From assembly GCA_905250885.1 (NCBI GenBank), contig CAJNOQ010000495.1:1-48986 (forward strand): a stretch of 48,986 nt of DNA, read 5' to 3'. Position numbers and translations under genes: made by a program. How positions within the stretch are numbered: position 1 is the stretch's first letter; the number at the start of each line of letters is the position of its first letter. The notes beneath the pieces are model-generated. The model was not told the origin of the DNA. It made no database searches and worked only from the letters and a program-made list of their open reading frames with translations. This stretch comes from Didymodactylos carnosus. Lineage: Eukaryota; Rotifera; Eurotatoria; Philodinida; Philodinidae. Positions 1 through 12,196 of this stretch are shown one piece after another.

Positions 1-2135
1 CTTGTGAATAATTACCAGTTAGAGATAACAACGTAACAGCATCATCCCACGATGAGTTAGTGCTATTCACCGTTGGAGATAATATTTGTGTCTCATCCAA
101 TTTTGATATTTCTTGATTATGTAAATCGTCAACATGACTGTAACTTCTTTTCAATGTATTTTTAGCTTTACCGCTATCAATTGGCTCATTATCATCCGCA
201 TCATCATTCGATACTTCTTCATAATAATTAACATTTTGATTATTTTCTTTTGGGGCTGTTGTTAGTAAACGAGGCTGCGTTGTCGATGTTGAATGAGCAA
301 AAACACTTGCTTGTTTCATTTGATTAGCAAGAACTTGCAATAGAGATTCGTGAGGAGGCGATGGTGACGGTGTTAGCGGTGAAGGACTTTTTGTCGTTAG
401 TAAATTTCCAGTTTTTAATTCATTACTCATAATATTTGTCGGTTGTGTTGGTAATGGTAATGGTTTTCGATTGGCGACTTTTGATGAATGTTTTTCGACC
501 GGACATAGAAGATTTGTTGTTCTTGTTGAGTGCAATTTCTGTTCACTTGTTGATAGATCCATTGCAGTAGCATCAGTTGGTGGTATTGATATATTATTCA
601 TCATATTCATACTAATTAATTGATTATATAGCAATCTAAAACATTCAGATGCGGTGTAAACTAGTGAAAACAGGTTAAATAACGAAAAAGTACTTACGGG
701 TATTGTGTTCGCGCAGCAAGTGCTAATGCCTGACTGGTAGTGCCTGATGTTGTTGTCATTGTTGATGATTGAATACCATAAGGATTCATCATACGATTTA
801 GAAAATCATTTTGTAATTGTTGACACTGCATTGTCACTGCGGATTGTTCTCGATGACTAAATTTTTCTTCTTCTTCCATATCTTCTTCATCACGATGACT
901 ATTTCCATTGTCAGTATATTGCTGTGAATCATTGCTATGATCATCTTCATGACTGTAAGCTGTTTCAGATGACGATGAATTGAATAATGAATGCATTGAT
1001 TTCTTATTACCATCACTATTCGTTTTTGTCGTCGATATCCCACTCTCAATCAATGACTGACTATCATCATTGTTATTACACATTTGTGACATAATTGCTG
1101 TGGCCGATGTTGCAGGTTTCAGACATATATTTCCAAGACGTTGTTCTTCTTCAAATAATAATTCCATTTCATTTTCTTGCATATTAATTTTTGTTAGCAT
1201 CAAATTTAATTTTGCGCGTAATACATCATTTTCATTTGTTAATTCCACCACTTTTGTTTCTAAAAAGATACAAGAATATTAATGATTAATAATTCACTAC
1301 ATTGAAAAGTCCTCGAGTCTACCTAGTACAATATCATTAAGTCGACGTTTTTCTCTCGAACGTTTAGCAGCCAAATTATTTTTACGCCTTCTTTCCCAAT
1401 AGTGATCATCTTTTAATTCATTTGGAATAAAATCCCGACGTTTACGTTGAGGTATAACATCTTTGCGTGATAATAATTGTTGTAAAAATTCTTTATCAAC
1501 ATTTTGTGGGCCAGCAGTAGTCACAACTTTAACAAGACATTCACCAGAATTTGATCGAGAACTTGTTGCTGATTTAATTTTTGATGATGTATTCGTAGTG
1601 GTAGTTATATTAGTATGCTGTTGTTGTTGTTGCTGGTGTATGATTGGTGGAAATGGCTTTTGATCTACTTTTGTTGAATCTTGATGGTGCAATGAAAGTG
1701 TACTGTTTCCTATATTATTCTGAGTCATTGAGTAAGGGTGTAGTATTGGCGATGATTTATTTGTATTCGTTCTAAAGAGAATAATAATATTCAGAACTAG
1801 ATCCACAGTTTAGTTCTTACTGTTTCTCACCTATTTAAAGTGTCTAAAACGTTTGTTGAACGATTGATAGTTTTCTTGACGTTTCCAATTGACATGTCTG
1901 TTGACAAACGATTGTAATCTCCATCTTTTTTTGAATCTTGAAGATCAGTTATTGATGATGAACAAGAGGATGAAGACCACTCCGATGATGAGACGCATTG
2001 TGATGAATTACTATTATTAATTAATCTCCCATTGTTACATTGCTGTGATATTAATGCAAGCATATTCAATTGTGAATGTATATCAGTTGATAACATATGA
2101 CGGGCATATTTCGTTCTCATTTGTTCACCATGCAT
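1..2135 (-). CDS. NFIL3/E4BP4-like bZIP transcription factor (3' end outside window)
   Basis: Exons read on the minus strand: 2135-1831, 1771-1323, 1259-698 and 635 to the left edge, where the frame is still open. About 650 residues are visible. All three joins keep frame and have GT/AG ends (donors gtgaga, gtagac, gtaagt). The basic region lies at about residues 213-247: [15 protein letters not shown], then [17 protein letters not shown]. It matches the NFIL3 form ([31 protein letters not shown]) better than PAR-domain factors such as HLF. The join at 1323/1259 runs from the basic region straight into the zipper ([19 protein letters not shown]). Known family role: nuclear DNA-binding repressor that recognises TTACRTAA-like sites. 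The remainder is Ser/Thr/Gln/Asn-rich low-complexity sequence with an acidic EEDMEEEEK patch. MDLSTS near the start of the fourth exon resembles a CtBP-binding PxDLS core, but this is weak. The start is uncertain: an in-frame TAG precedes the ATG at 2135 unless a short upstream exon is spliced in. Confidence 0.88.
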
Positions 2136-2380
2136 TTTCTATTATAAAAAAGACTGATGAAATAAGTATATACTTAAAATTTAATGAAATCATTATAAAA
2201 TACAATGAGTTAGCATGAATATAGAGAGATATCGATGGGATTTGTTTTCTATGAAAGTATTGCAAACGATAAACGAGTAATAAATGCCTCTGAATCAAAA
2301 TTTATATTTGAGCAAAAATTATTCCAAAAAAAAGAATAGGAGACAGCTTCTAATAGACTCATGCATGTTTTTCTTGTTAC

Positions 2381-2386
2381 CTGCAT
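2381..2386 (-). other. Possible tiny 5' coding exon of the bZIP gene
   Basis: On the minus strand ATGCAG is followed at once by a good donor (gtaaca), and a T-rich acceptor (ttataatag) ends at 2139. Splicing would give ATG CAG AAA ATG CAT, in frame with the first long exon and adding Met-Gln-Lys before the annotated start. Human NFIL3 also begins Met-Gln. Six bases carry little information, so this is a suggestion only. Confidence 0.25.
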
Positions 2387-5300
2387 TGTTTTCTTGAATG
2401 ACGATGATAAATTTAAATAATATTTTTAGGTTCGAATAATACACGGATACATAAGACGTCTTCTCACCTTGGACTGGACATGAAACTAATTTGAACATGT
2501 TGACCTTTACATATCTCTCTCTAATTTTGAATTTTCTTTTAGCTCTGTTTTCTTTCTCTCTGCATTACTTACATAGAATGTTGTCGTTGCCCTAATTCAC
2601 TTTCCATATGGGTCACTTGACTATCGAGTAATCTAATTTCAATCTTTCTCTCTCTTTTTCACTATGTTTTTCTCTCATTGCAGATTAATGAGATGCATGT
2701 GTTTATAATACATTCATCCTATGTGTACTTATCTTTGTACAATGTCTATACAAATTTATTTTTATTCTTCGTTCGTTCGGTCATTTATTTAGGTCATCGT
2801 GCTCTGACCGTTACTAAATTCTATCTTTACTTCATTTCTTGTTGTTGTGAATGGCCTCATTTCTCATCTCGTTACTCGATTTTGTGGTATATATAACAGC
2901 TGCATGTTCAATCGGTCAAATATAATAGAGAATGAAGAAGAAAATCTGGCCATGAATGTGTAAAACATGATTTTTTTCTTTTGTTCTGTGCTGTTTATAG
3001 ATATAATTCAGACAACTTTTTCATTTCTTCTTCTCTATATGCATAAAAGAAAGAACGAATTCGTATATAATTTAGGATGAACGTTATAGTATTACAAATA
3101 GAGAACATTATCGAATTCTCTCGATAATACTGGTCTTTCTCCCATTATATACACCGAGGCACTTTTTTTATTGACCTTGTTTACTAAGAAAAAGAAGCGC
3201 ACAGGCTTAAAATTATCGGCCATCAATTCTAGGCCAAATAATAACAAAAAAACAAAAATAATGGTTTAGAACAGTACAACATGACAGATGTTGACTAACA
3301 ATGAGTCAAACATAAAATTTAGTGCATTTTCTTTACGAACTGATTGGATTTTTCGAAATCTGTTATAAGATTTAGCTGATCTACCACTGAACTACTACTG
3401 AAAATCTACCATCATGTCTACTTTTTCGACAAAATTAACTTGGAGAAAACCGACGATTGGAAATTCAATCTGTTTTTTTGAAACCATTCAAATAGCATAA
3501 AGCTTTATCCTCTCTTTGTATGTGAGGTTTCTAAGGATGATAAATATTACTGTGTGCTATTAAGTCAGATTTTGTGATTGAGTGTGACAGAAATGTTTTA
3601 AGCACGGTCAGTTATGTCTGATGCTACCAGAATCATAATTTACTTGGTATCGTAGAAAGAATACAATGGGCAGTTAACAAACAAGATCTTTCTGATCAGC
3701 TGTTATATCCTTATTATTCTCGTACAGTAAATGTTATTTTTAAAATAGATGAGAATTTTCTTGAAAGTCAAATTATTTCACATCATTCCATCAACTACCT
3801 GAATAGTTTATCTCACACTATTATATGTGTACAAATAGATGACCTATATAAGATGTTGTTAACCGTATATAATCACATCACCACTGAGGTTGAGATGACC
3901 TGACATAAATTCTCTATTCTATCGGTCACACACTCAGTATTAATTTTCATCTATTTATACGTCCTTCGTGACTTTTACTCAGTATAAAAGGAGATATATT
4001 GTACTCTGTATACTTAGTTAACAACTGTTCCATCACTCGAATATATATATATATGTGTGTTAAGACATCTACTCGCATTTGTAATATACATTGAACTCTT
4101 TTCTTTCATTCATGACAAATGAAAATTATATTTTCTTTCTTCTTTAGTAATGTGTTGTGTTTTCATTTGCTCATTATAAAATGAGCGAGAGTTCACTAAA
4201 GATTTTTTTTTTTTCTTTCTCAAATTATACACAATAAGACGAAAATACAAAAGGCCATTTTTTTTTCTTATATCAGGTCAACGTTACTTTATTATTTACA
4301 CTAGATATATGAAACTGATTAATGTCCTATTGTAAAAGATTTTTATTGTAGTGTTAGCAGAGAAAATTGTGTGTTATGTAGAGTGGAAAAACTGCAAGAT
4401 ACACACTGCTAGTAGGGATTGCAGGAGTTTTATATGTATTCAATTTAATTTTTTTCGTCAATAGAAGAATTCTTAGTTAGGATTGAGACGCTATTGCCCT
4501 CTATCACCCTATTGTCTATTAAAGTATACTTCACTAACCAAATCAGAAAGCTATGTCAAATAAAACATTACATGGATCCCAAAGAAATCTCATACGGTTC
4601 TGAAAAATTTGTTTTGCAGTTCTAGATGTTACACTGCCTCGGTCTTTTGTCGAACGATCAAAATATCAACACTTTGTGACAAAATTTCACTTCGGTAGCA
4701 GAGTTACATAGTCGCGTCGAATAGAAAAGAGAAATCAACGTTTAAATAATAATTTAGTGATAATTATATTTTCTAATAAAATTAATGTTATTTAGTGTTC
4801 TAACACTTTTTCTTCTCACTTCTTCTCAAGATTAACTGTTGCTATTTAGCGAAACTTATGATTAATTGGATGTAATCAAGTATATTCCAAAAGTATTCCT
4901 TATACGATACACTTCTAGTCTTGAAATATAGATGATGTACAAAATTACTTACGTACTTCAAATTGTAGACGCATAACATATAATGGATATCCATCCTGAA
5001 AAATTTACAACATCATAAGATACAGGAGAAAGTGTGGGTATTTCAACGTCTTGACTAGAATTAAATCGTCATTTTTCAGTATGCCTAATGTGTCACAATC
5101 TATCAACAACTGATGTTCATTTTAAACTAAAATATATAGAAATTAGATTTAGATACTAAATAGTTGTACATGATGTTAATATCCATGTATCATCTGTAGA
5201 TAGTGATAATTTTTTTATGCAAAGACACATATGTACACTTATATGTACATCAAACTTTCAGACTGGATAAAAAATGCCAATTGATGGTACTCTTATCTAT

Positions 5301-5621
5301 TGCAAGTCATACTTATATGTTTAAAGCCAGATAGATTAAAAAATTGAAAAATCTTACCAGACTAGTTTCATACATCTTGTCATATATGTAGATAAATGCT
5401 TTTGAAATTGCATTGTTTATAAGTTCAGTATTTGAGTGTGAAATTTATTCCCAGATAAGAAAACCCATAGATTTTTAAAAGAGAAAGTAAAAATATTTTT
5501 TTGAGTTAAAAATTGGAAAAAAAGATGACAATTGCTTTTTTGAACTGCTTTCAGAAAATGTTTCAACAAAACACATTAATTCCCACAGTGTAGAAAAATA
5601 CTATGTGCAAAAAAAGCCAAA
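2387..5621. other. Intergenic region, no gene seen
   Basis: AT-rich DNA between the bZIP gene and the 3' end of the cyclophilin gene. I find no open frame with recognisable protein similarity on either strand. It contains CT-rich tracts (2510-2570, 2640-2680) and a short TA run near 4044. Promoter and 5' UTR sequence of the bZIP gene should lie in the left part, but I cannot place a core promoter. Confidence 0.6.
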
Positions 5622-5627
5622 TTTATT
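5622..5627 (-). terminator. Poly(A) signal of the cyclophilin gene
   Basis: AATAAA on the minus strand, about 60 bases after the cyclophilin stop codon. The spacing is normal for a cleavage/polyadenylation signal. Confidence 0.6.
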
Positions 5628-5685
5628 GCGTTCAGTAAAATGGATGTCGATATTACGTAAAACGCATTTTAATGCTTTGAACTGT

Positions 5686-7270
5686 TCATTGCAATTGTCC
5701 ACTATCAGCTATTTTCACTTCTCTTGTTACTTCGCCGCCGTCCGAACCACTCATCTCCAAATCTTTTAATAGGTGAAAACCTTGTATTAACTGTCCAAAT
5801 ACAACATGCTTATTATCCAAATGCGGACAAGGAACAAATGTAATGAAAAATTGTGAACCATTTGTATGCGGGCCACTATTTGCCATTGATAAGAGACCAG
5901 GACGATCATGTCGAAACATAAATCCTTCATCTTCAAACTTTTCGCCATATATTGAGTAGCCACCAGTACCTTAAGAAAAATATAAATAAGAAGGGAACAC
6001 ATTTGTTAGATCTATATCACTCACCATCAGAACGTTCAAAATCACCCGCTTGAGCCATAAAGCCTGGTATTATACGATGAAAATAAGACAAACGATACCC
6101 GTAGCCTTGTTGATTTGTTGCTAATGCTAAGAAATTTTGTGTCGTGCGTGGTAAAGCATGTCGAAATACTTCCATAACAAGACGACCTCGTGGGTCATCA
6201 TCAATTTCAATCTCAAAATAAACAACAGGATTCGATTCGTGTTTCATTGGTGCACTGACATGAGCTGGCCTAGAGAAACAAGAAATAAAGTAAAGTATTT
6301 ATGAACAGAAGATCGTTTTACCCGTAATTCACTGCAGGAGAACGTCCTATACCGACCACTGGCGGTTGCGTTCGTTTTATTTGTTGTTGAGAATCGGTAG
6401 GTGGTTCATAACGACCTTGTTGTGCTGATAGTCTTTGCTGTTGTTCATACCCAACTTGCTGCGACTGCCCGTTTTGTATTTGATCAGGATTAGCCGTTGA
6501 GGATGTATGTTTTGAATGGGAGTCCGATGATGATTTTTTGTGCGATTTTGAACTACTACTCTTCTTTTTGCTCGAACTATGGTAGCTATGCTTGCTATCG
6601 ACTACCGTCTCCGTGGGAGGTGTTTCAGATTTTTGACCATGTTCAGTGCCACCTTGTTTTTGCTGTTGATCAGCGATTGATGGTGTATTGTTGTCCGTTT
6701 CATCTGTTTTCGATTCTCCGTTTGGTTTTGATGATTTTTTCTTATGCTTTTTCTTATGCTTCTTTTCCTCTGTTTCATCCGACTGTTCTTGAGCTTGGAT
6801 AGGTGGCTCAACAGGTTTTTGAATCCCGTTTGATTGATCTAATCAGACGAACAACAAAGTAATAAAAGACAAAGAGAACCGTCGTTAATCATACCTGTTG
6901 TTTGTTGTGCACCCACTGTTTGTCCGTTTGTGCCCAAATTTTGATAAACATATGTGGGTTGACCATTTGTCGGTATAGCAACATAATCGGTAATTGGTCT
7001 TAAAAATTTTTTATAGTAATCGTCGATAACACTATTATTAAATTGTCGAACAACTGTGTAACCTTGTTGATATGTTTGTTGCACATCTTCAGGCGATGGC
7101 CATTTCATTGAATTTAAATTGGTGCCATCTATTGATGGATTATTTGAATAGCCATCAAACACGGGTAGTCCTTGAAATTGTACAAAATCGGATTGATTGG
7201 TACCAAGCGATAAATCGGCTAAATTTTGAGGGAAGTCAGACGGTATATTATATGGTGGATTTCGAAACAT
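5686..7270 (-). CDS. Large cyclophilin-type peptidyl-prolyl isomerase, C-terminal domain
   Basis: Four exons on the minus strand: 7270-6895, 6838-6322, 6269-6025 and 5969-5686, joined in frame to 473 residues with a stop. The cyclophilin domain fills residues ~310-473, from [15 protein letters not shown] to KIADSGQLQ. Catalytic residues of the CypA family are present: Arg, Phe, Met and Gln in [14 protein letters not shown], Phe in GSQFFI, and His in KHVVFG. The position of CypA Trp121 is His ([12 protein letters not shown]), as in nuclear PPIG/NKTR-type cyclophilins, where cyclosporin binding is weak. Residues ~130-260 form a low-complexity linker rich in Lys, Ser and Glu ([30 protein letters not shown]), which suggests a nuclear, splicing-associated protein. 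Residues 1-125 are rich in Asn, Gln, Pro and Tyr and I do not recognise them. In PPIG/NKTR the isomerase domain is N-terminal; here it is C-terminal. Proline isomerisation is known for the family; the nuclear role is inferred. Confidence 0.92.
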
Positions 7271-8640
7271 TATGTGCTCTGTTTATCCTATTCTATAAAG
7301 AAAATCCATTGATTAATGTTGAAATATTTTTAGCAAGGAGAATAGAATGTCTTAGACAATGGTAGTATATGAATATTTTGCCGGATCGAGTTGTTAATAA
7401 AGACAATATCAATGCTCAAAAGTATTAAAATAATTCTCTAAGCAAAAAACGGCTTTTATAAAACTTGGGTTTATCTGCAACAAGAAAAAAGCCTTTGTTA
7501 TAGATACCCGTACAAAATGGCTAAAAGGGAAAAAAACTGACTTTTCTGGAGAAACGCCGAAAATCTGTGAACACCGTTTTTTTTGCGTGAAGAATTCTGC
7601 TTGAATATTCTCAAGCCATAATATCTTCTTTATAATATGATTCTGTTAGTTGTATTCGAATTTCTACTACTTCAATAACATCGATGAAATAAAATGTAAT
7701 GTTTATAAGTCTTACCTTTTTTGTACTTAAATCTTTAACTAGATTGTTTCCGTTTTTTTGTGTTCTCGCTCACGAATTATCAAATGATTCGACATGGTTG
7801 AATAAACACCTTCGATCTTTAACCACCACAATAAAGAGAAAAAGTATATACATCTTCCATCTTCTCATCCCTTCATATCATTTGGTGTATAGATAGATAT
7901 ACGTGCGCGGTGAATGTCATCAATACGAGAAAAATAGGGAACACGATAAAATGGGTTCAACTTATGCAATGATAGTTTCATTAATACACAATGTATATGG
8001 TTGTTTGAGCGAGGAGAATAAAAGCTGATGAAGGTTTTCGATGGTGTTCATGTGAAACACTTACGAAATCGTGTGATTCAATCAAATATCAAATCACCTA
8101 TTTTACAACTATTCGCTAGATACCGTATATCTGCTTCCAAACCTACTCTGGAGCTATATTTATGAGAATTAGCATAGTTTTTCTAGAAAAAAACAAGTGT
8201 TTTGCATTACTATCCGTACTCATCACCGCTTATCCTAGGATCCATCTAAATATTTTCACGTTATCTATGTTGGTGAACAGTTCTAGAAAAATGAAATACA
8301 TTTATTGGAATCTGCGTTCCATAAATCAATATACTTTCCTTTACTGCTCATAATCCGCATAGAGAAATAGACATATCACCGTAATCTGGCACCTAACGCT
8401 TTAAACGGCAAAATTATTGTACAACTGTTTGTTTCTTACATGACTATAGAGTAAAAACCTAAATACAGATATCTTCTATGAGACAAAGAGTCCTAGAGGA
8501 TTTTACCATTCGACTTCAAAGACTAGCGTTGCATCTTTTCTAAAAAAGCTAAGTTTCAATATATCGTTAATTTTCGATGGACCTATGGAAACCTACAACT
8601 TTTATAGTTAGATAACTTAGTGTCTTATACGACATGAACG
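7271..8640. other. Intergenic region upstream of the cyclophilin gene
   Basis: AT-rich sequence with no recognisable coding similarity. The first few hundred bases should hold the cyclophilin promoter and 5' UTR. I see no clear TATA or initiator element and do not assign one. Confidence 0.5.
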
Positions 8641-8660
8641 TCAATAGCTTGCTTTATCGG

Positions 8661-9347
8661 GTGACAGTGCTTTCATCACGTTAGTTTTCGTCACATAGAA
8701 AAAAGAACTTTTGTCACACGTGACGAAAGTGTATGACATTTTTGGAGGAGTACCACCCCACACTTTCGTCACAAGGGTGGTGAACTTTCGTAACCAACTA
8801 TGTAACATACCTATAACTACCGTCGCACGCCATCGCGAACTTTCATAGAACTGCTTACATGTGAACTACTCCAATTTCGACTGCTGCAGTGTGAATTACT
8901 TTAGACCGAACCATTTCCAAACGCAATAGACGCTTGATTTTGATATTTTGACTTTAGAAAAAGACTTCAGAAGGGTTTTTTTACGCTAAGAAAATGCAAT
9001 GTTTGTAAAGAAAAAAGCAGGAAGTTATTACTCCAGCTTGCACTGCTACAGTTTGGACTAATGAACTTTGCACCTACAATCTTAATTTCATCGCAACCAA
9101 CCACGAAATCCAACCACCATTTCATGCAACGTGTGACAAAAGTGCCGACTTGTCTAAAAAACCAGATACTTTTGTCACAACCGAAAACGAACTTTCGTCA
9201 CATAATGGATTAACTTTTCTAACCACTATTCAAACGTGGTTAACCTTTCGTCACATGCCGAGAGAATTTTTGTCACTGAAAACAGAACTTTCGTCATGTG
9301 ACAAAATTTCAGCGTTACCCGATGACGAAAGTGTATGGTGACGAATG
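8661..9347. repeat. Cluster of TTTCGTCAC motifs in both orientations
   Basis: A 10-bp word, YTTTYGTCAC or its complement GTGACRAAAR, occurs about 14 times in under 700 bp, with one or two mismatches at most. Examples start at 8686, 8709, 8720, 8763, 9133, 9169, 9192, 9245, 9267, 9288, 9322 and 9338. The copies fall in two clusters (8661-8795 and 9133-9347) facing each other across a 340-bp core. The longer word GACGAAAGTGTATG occurs in both clusters. The core also has a degenerate direct repeat (TACTCCA...CTGC...CAGT near 8864 and 9029). The arrangement resembles a decayed foldback or MITE-like element with subterminal repeats. I see no coding sequence in it. Confidence 0.6.
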
Positions 9348-12196
9348 TGCTGTGAAACGTTTTATCTATGAAAGTTCCGATGGATCACCGAATTTGCTGG
9401 CAGTATTGAAATCGTTTTTTTCTTACATGTAGAAAGTTTTTCAATGAATGGAACATAAATTGACAACACTTTCAGTGTCTTGAGAATGTTTTTTGTGTCG
9501 AAAAAAAACATTAAAAACGTAGTGAAAATCCATTTTTAGTCAAATTTAGGCTGAAATTGCTTATCTCACTTCAAATCAATCCAAATGACTCATAGTTTCA
9601 CCATAGACTCGATTTTACATGTTTAACATAATCTTGTGATTTGAGATGTAGAAATGATACTTTTATATTCAAAAGTAAAGGTTATTGAAGTTTTTCAAAC
9701 TTTTTATTTCAGAATAAATTTGAGTCGAACCATTTCGTAGAGAACGCTCTAAACTCTCAAAGAAAAAGCAATTGTTTCTCAAAGTAGGTGAGAAAACCTA
9801 GTTTTCCAGTATCTCTCGGAAATCCTTCTGTAGAAGAAGTATTAGAACCTCATTCTTTAGAAAAAGATGCGTCAAAATCTGGCGAAAAATCGAAACTTTT
9901 ATCTGGTCTGTATAGAAAGTTATTCAGAAAAATGGATACTAAAAAAATATGCTAGACACCTACGCCGGTAAAACGCAGATTGCAGATAAAAAGTTTTTCG
10001 CCCATGTCGTCGATCTTGAAATGTCTTGAACCTTTCTGTTTTTCATATAACAAAAAATCAGTACTATACCATGTGCTAAGGAACCTGGAAAAACTCATAA
10101 TTAGAAAGTAGCCTTAAAACATATCAGCGAGAGGTAAAACATTTTTATTATGAAATTTCAACCCCAAAACGACATAGATTCTCAATCTAAGCTTCTTCAG
10201 CTGCCAGCTAGTGGAGAAATTTTTTCTTTTTGCACAAATATTCTTTTTTTTTTCAGTCCAGGAACACTTTTTAAGAAAAATGGTCATATTCGGGTTCAGC
10301 GTACAAAACTGCATCAAATGATATAGTTTTCAAACATCTTCGGAGATATTTTTCTAGTTCAAAAAATTTCACCTACAGAAGATCTCATGCATTTTTTATC
10401 AAAAATTAGAAATTTTTACAATAAGACTTTTCTTGCGAAAATACTATTTTCAGTTATAGAGGACCATTCTAAGCTCAAAACAACCATTTTGGATGATAAA
10501 AATTTGATATCCGCCTGTGTGAAAAAATGTTCACTGTTCGCTATTGAGATCGATTTTTTCGATTTTAACAAAATACTAGAAGTATTTTGCATACTTTCTA
10601 GTCTCACTCTTTAAACATTTTTTATTTTTAATTGTGTTACACGGATCCGTCGAATAACACATAGAAAAGCTTGGTAAACTTTTAACATTTGTTTAACGTT
10701 CTTTCTCTTCTCTGACAATATCCGATTTATATCATTGCAATAAAGATCAGGATTTTTAAAAGTATATGAAGTTCAGTGAAGTATGTACTACGCAAAGTTG
10801 TCATTCTCTAGTATTCAACACCTTTCTAAAGTGGAGAGGGAATGCGGTGATCAATTATCAAAATTAAAAGTATGATACTCCATTGTTCCATTGTTCAACT
10901 CCTAAAAAAAAAAAATGACGACAAGTCACGTATAGTTGAAATTGTTTTTTTCTATAAAGTACTTGATATACATATTATTGCAATTGAAGAGCATTATTTG
11001 TTGCTTTGAGATTTCATATGTGAATATGTGGCATGTTCTCTCTCTCTGCCTTTCTCTTCTGTTTGTCTGTATTTATGAATGTATCAATTATACGGTCATG
11101 TCTCGAGCTGCCAAATGGTTATTGTCTGTATTTTGTCTATCTAAATACTTCAGCTACCAACAAAAAAAAAAAAAAAAGTCATCTTCAATTATAAAAGAGA
11201 GAGATGGGTCTATTTTACAAGATTACTTTCATGACGTTAAAAAAGAAAAATATAGTATAGACATGTTTTTGCTCTCTAATCAAGTATTTACCTTTTTTAC
11301 TCTTGGCTTCCGTTCTATATCAAGAGAGTAAACTGATTGTGCAAAAACATAGAGACGTGTAATTCATTTATCATTCAGAGTATATCACTTTATGGTAACA
11401 CATGGCGAATTTGAGCTTTATGTCCTTTATCAGCATATACTTAGTGGTGCGTTTCTAAACATTAAAAATGACAAATTGAATTTTTTTAGCTACATATTAC
11501 TAATTTTGTTTCTTTTGTTTGCCTTTCATATATATTTTATGTACATTCAGTTAATTTTCAATTTTTTTCTTTTTTTTAAAAAGTATCTACATGTTAATCA
11601 GAAAGAAACAGAAAAGTCTTAATTGAAATTTATTGTTTTGTAGAGTAATAAAAAAAAGAAAAGCACGATTATCATTTGAGAATAATCATACTATTCATTG
11701 TAAAGACAAATTTTTCTTTTTGTCTTTTTGTATACAACAATATTAACTTAATGATGTTATAAAATTTACATGAAAAAAACACCAATAAGTGACTATTATT
11801 TACTGATATCACTTTAAAACAAAATTAATGATATACATGTATAATTTTCAGTTTTATGTTCATTTTGACACTAGTAAATAGATGTTTTTACACTAAAGTT
11901 TTAATTCTAAAACATAAATGAACGATAGAGATGAATAAGAAAAGGATTCCAATATAAATTTATGAGAGAATTAAACAATTTATACTGATGTTATTTAAAT
12001 ATAAGCAAAAGATAATTCTGAAGAAAACTACTGCCTATACCGTTTTATTACTGATCGAAAAGCCAACGATGAGTATAATTTCTCTTTTTTCAAATCTTCT
12101 ATTTAAAAATTCTAATATCATCAATTTTCTTATTTTTACAGCATAAAAAAATAAATCATTTAAATGAAAAGAAAAAAAAACACAAAAAATTTTGTT
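9348..12196. other. Intergenic region, no gene seen
   Basis: Between the motif cluster and the 3' end of the LRR receptor gene. The short open frames here (for example around 10114-10317, 10387-10614 and 10936-11331) are rich in Lys, Phe, Ile and Ser as expected of AT-rich noise, and show no domain. Poly(A)/poly(T) tracts occur at about 10903, 11163 and 12170. Confidence 0.5.

Noticed and set aside
8661-9347. CRISPR-like array reading of the TTTCGTCAC cluster
   Set aside because: Copies are 10 bp, irregularly spaced and in both orientations, and the window is a eukaryotic nuclear genome.
10936-11331. 131-codon open frame
   Set aside because: It runs through poly(A) and CT-rich tracts, has no domain and no splice or poly(A) context, and looks like AT-rich chance sequence.
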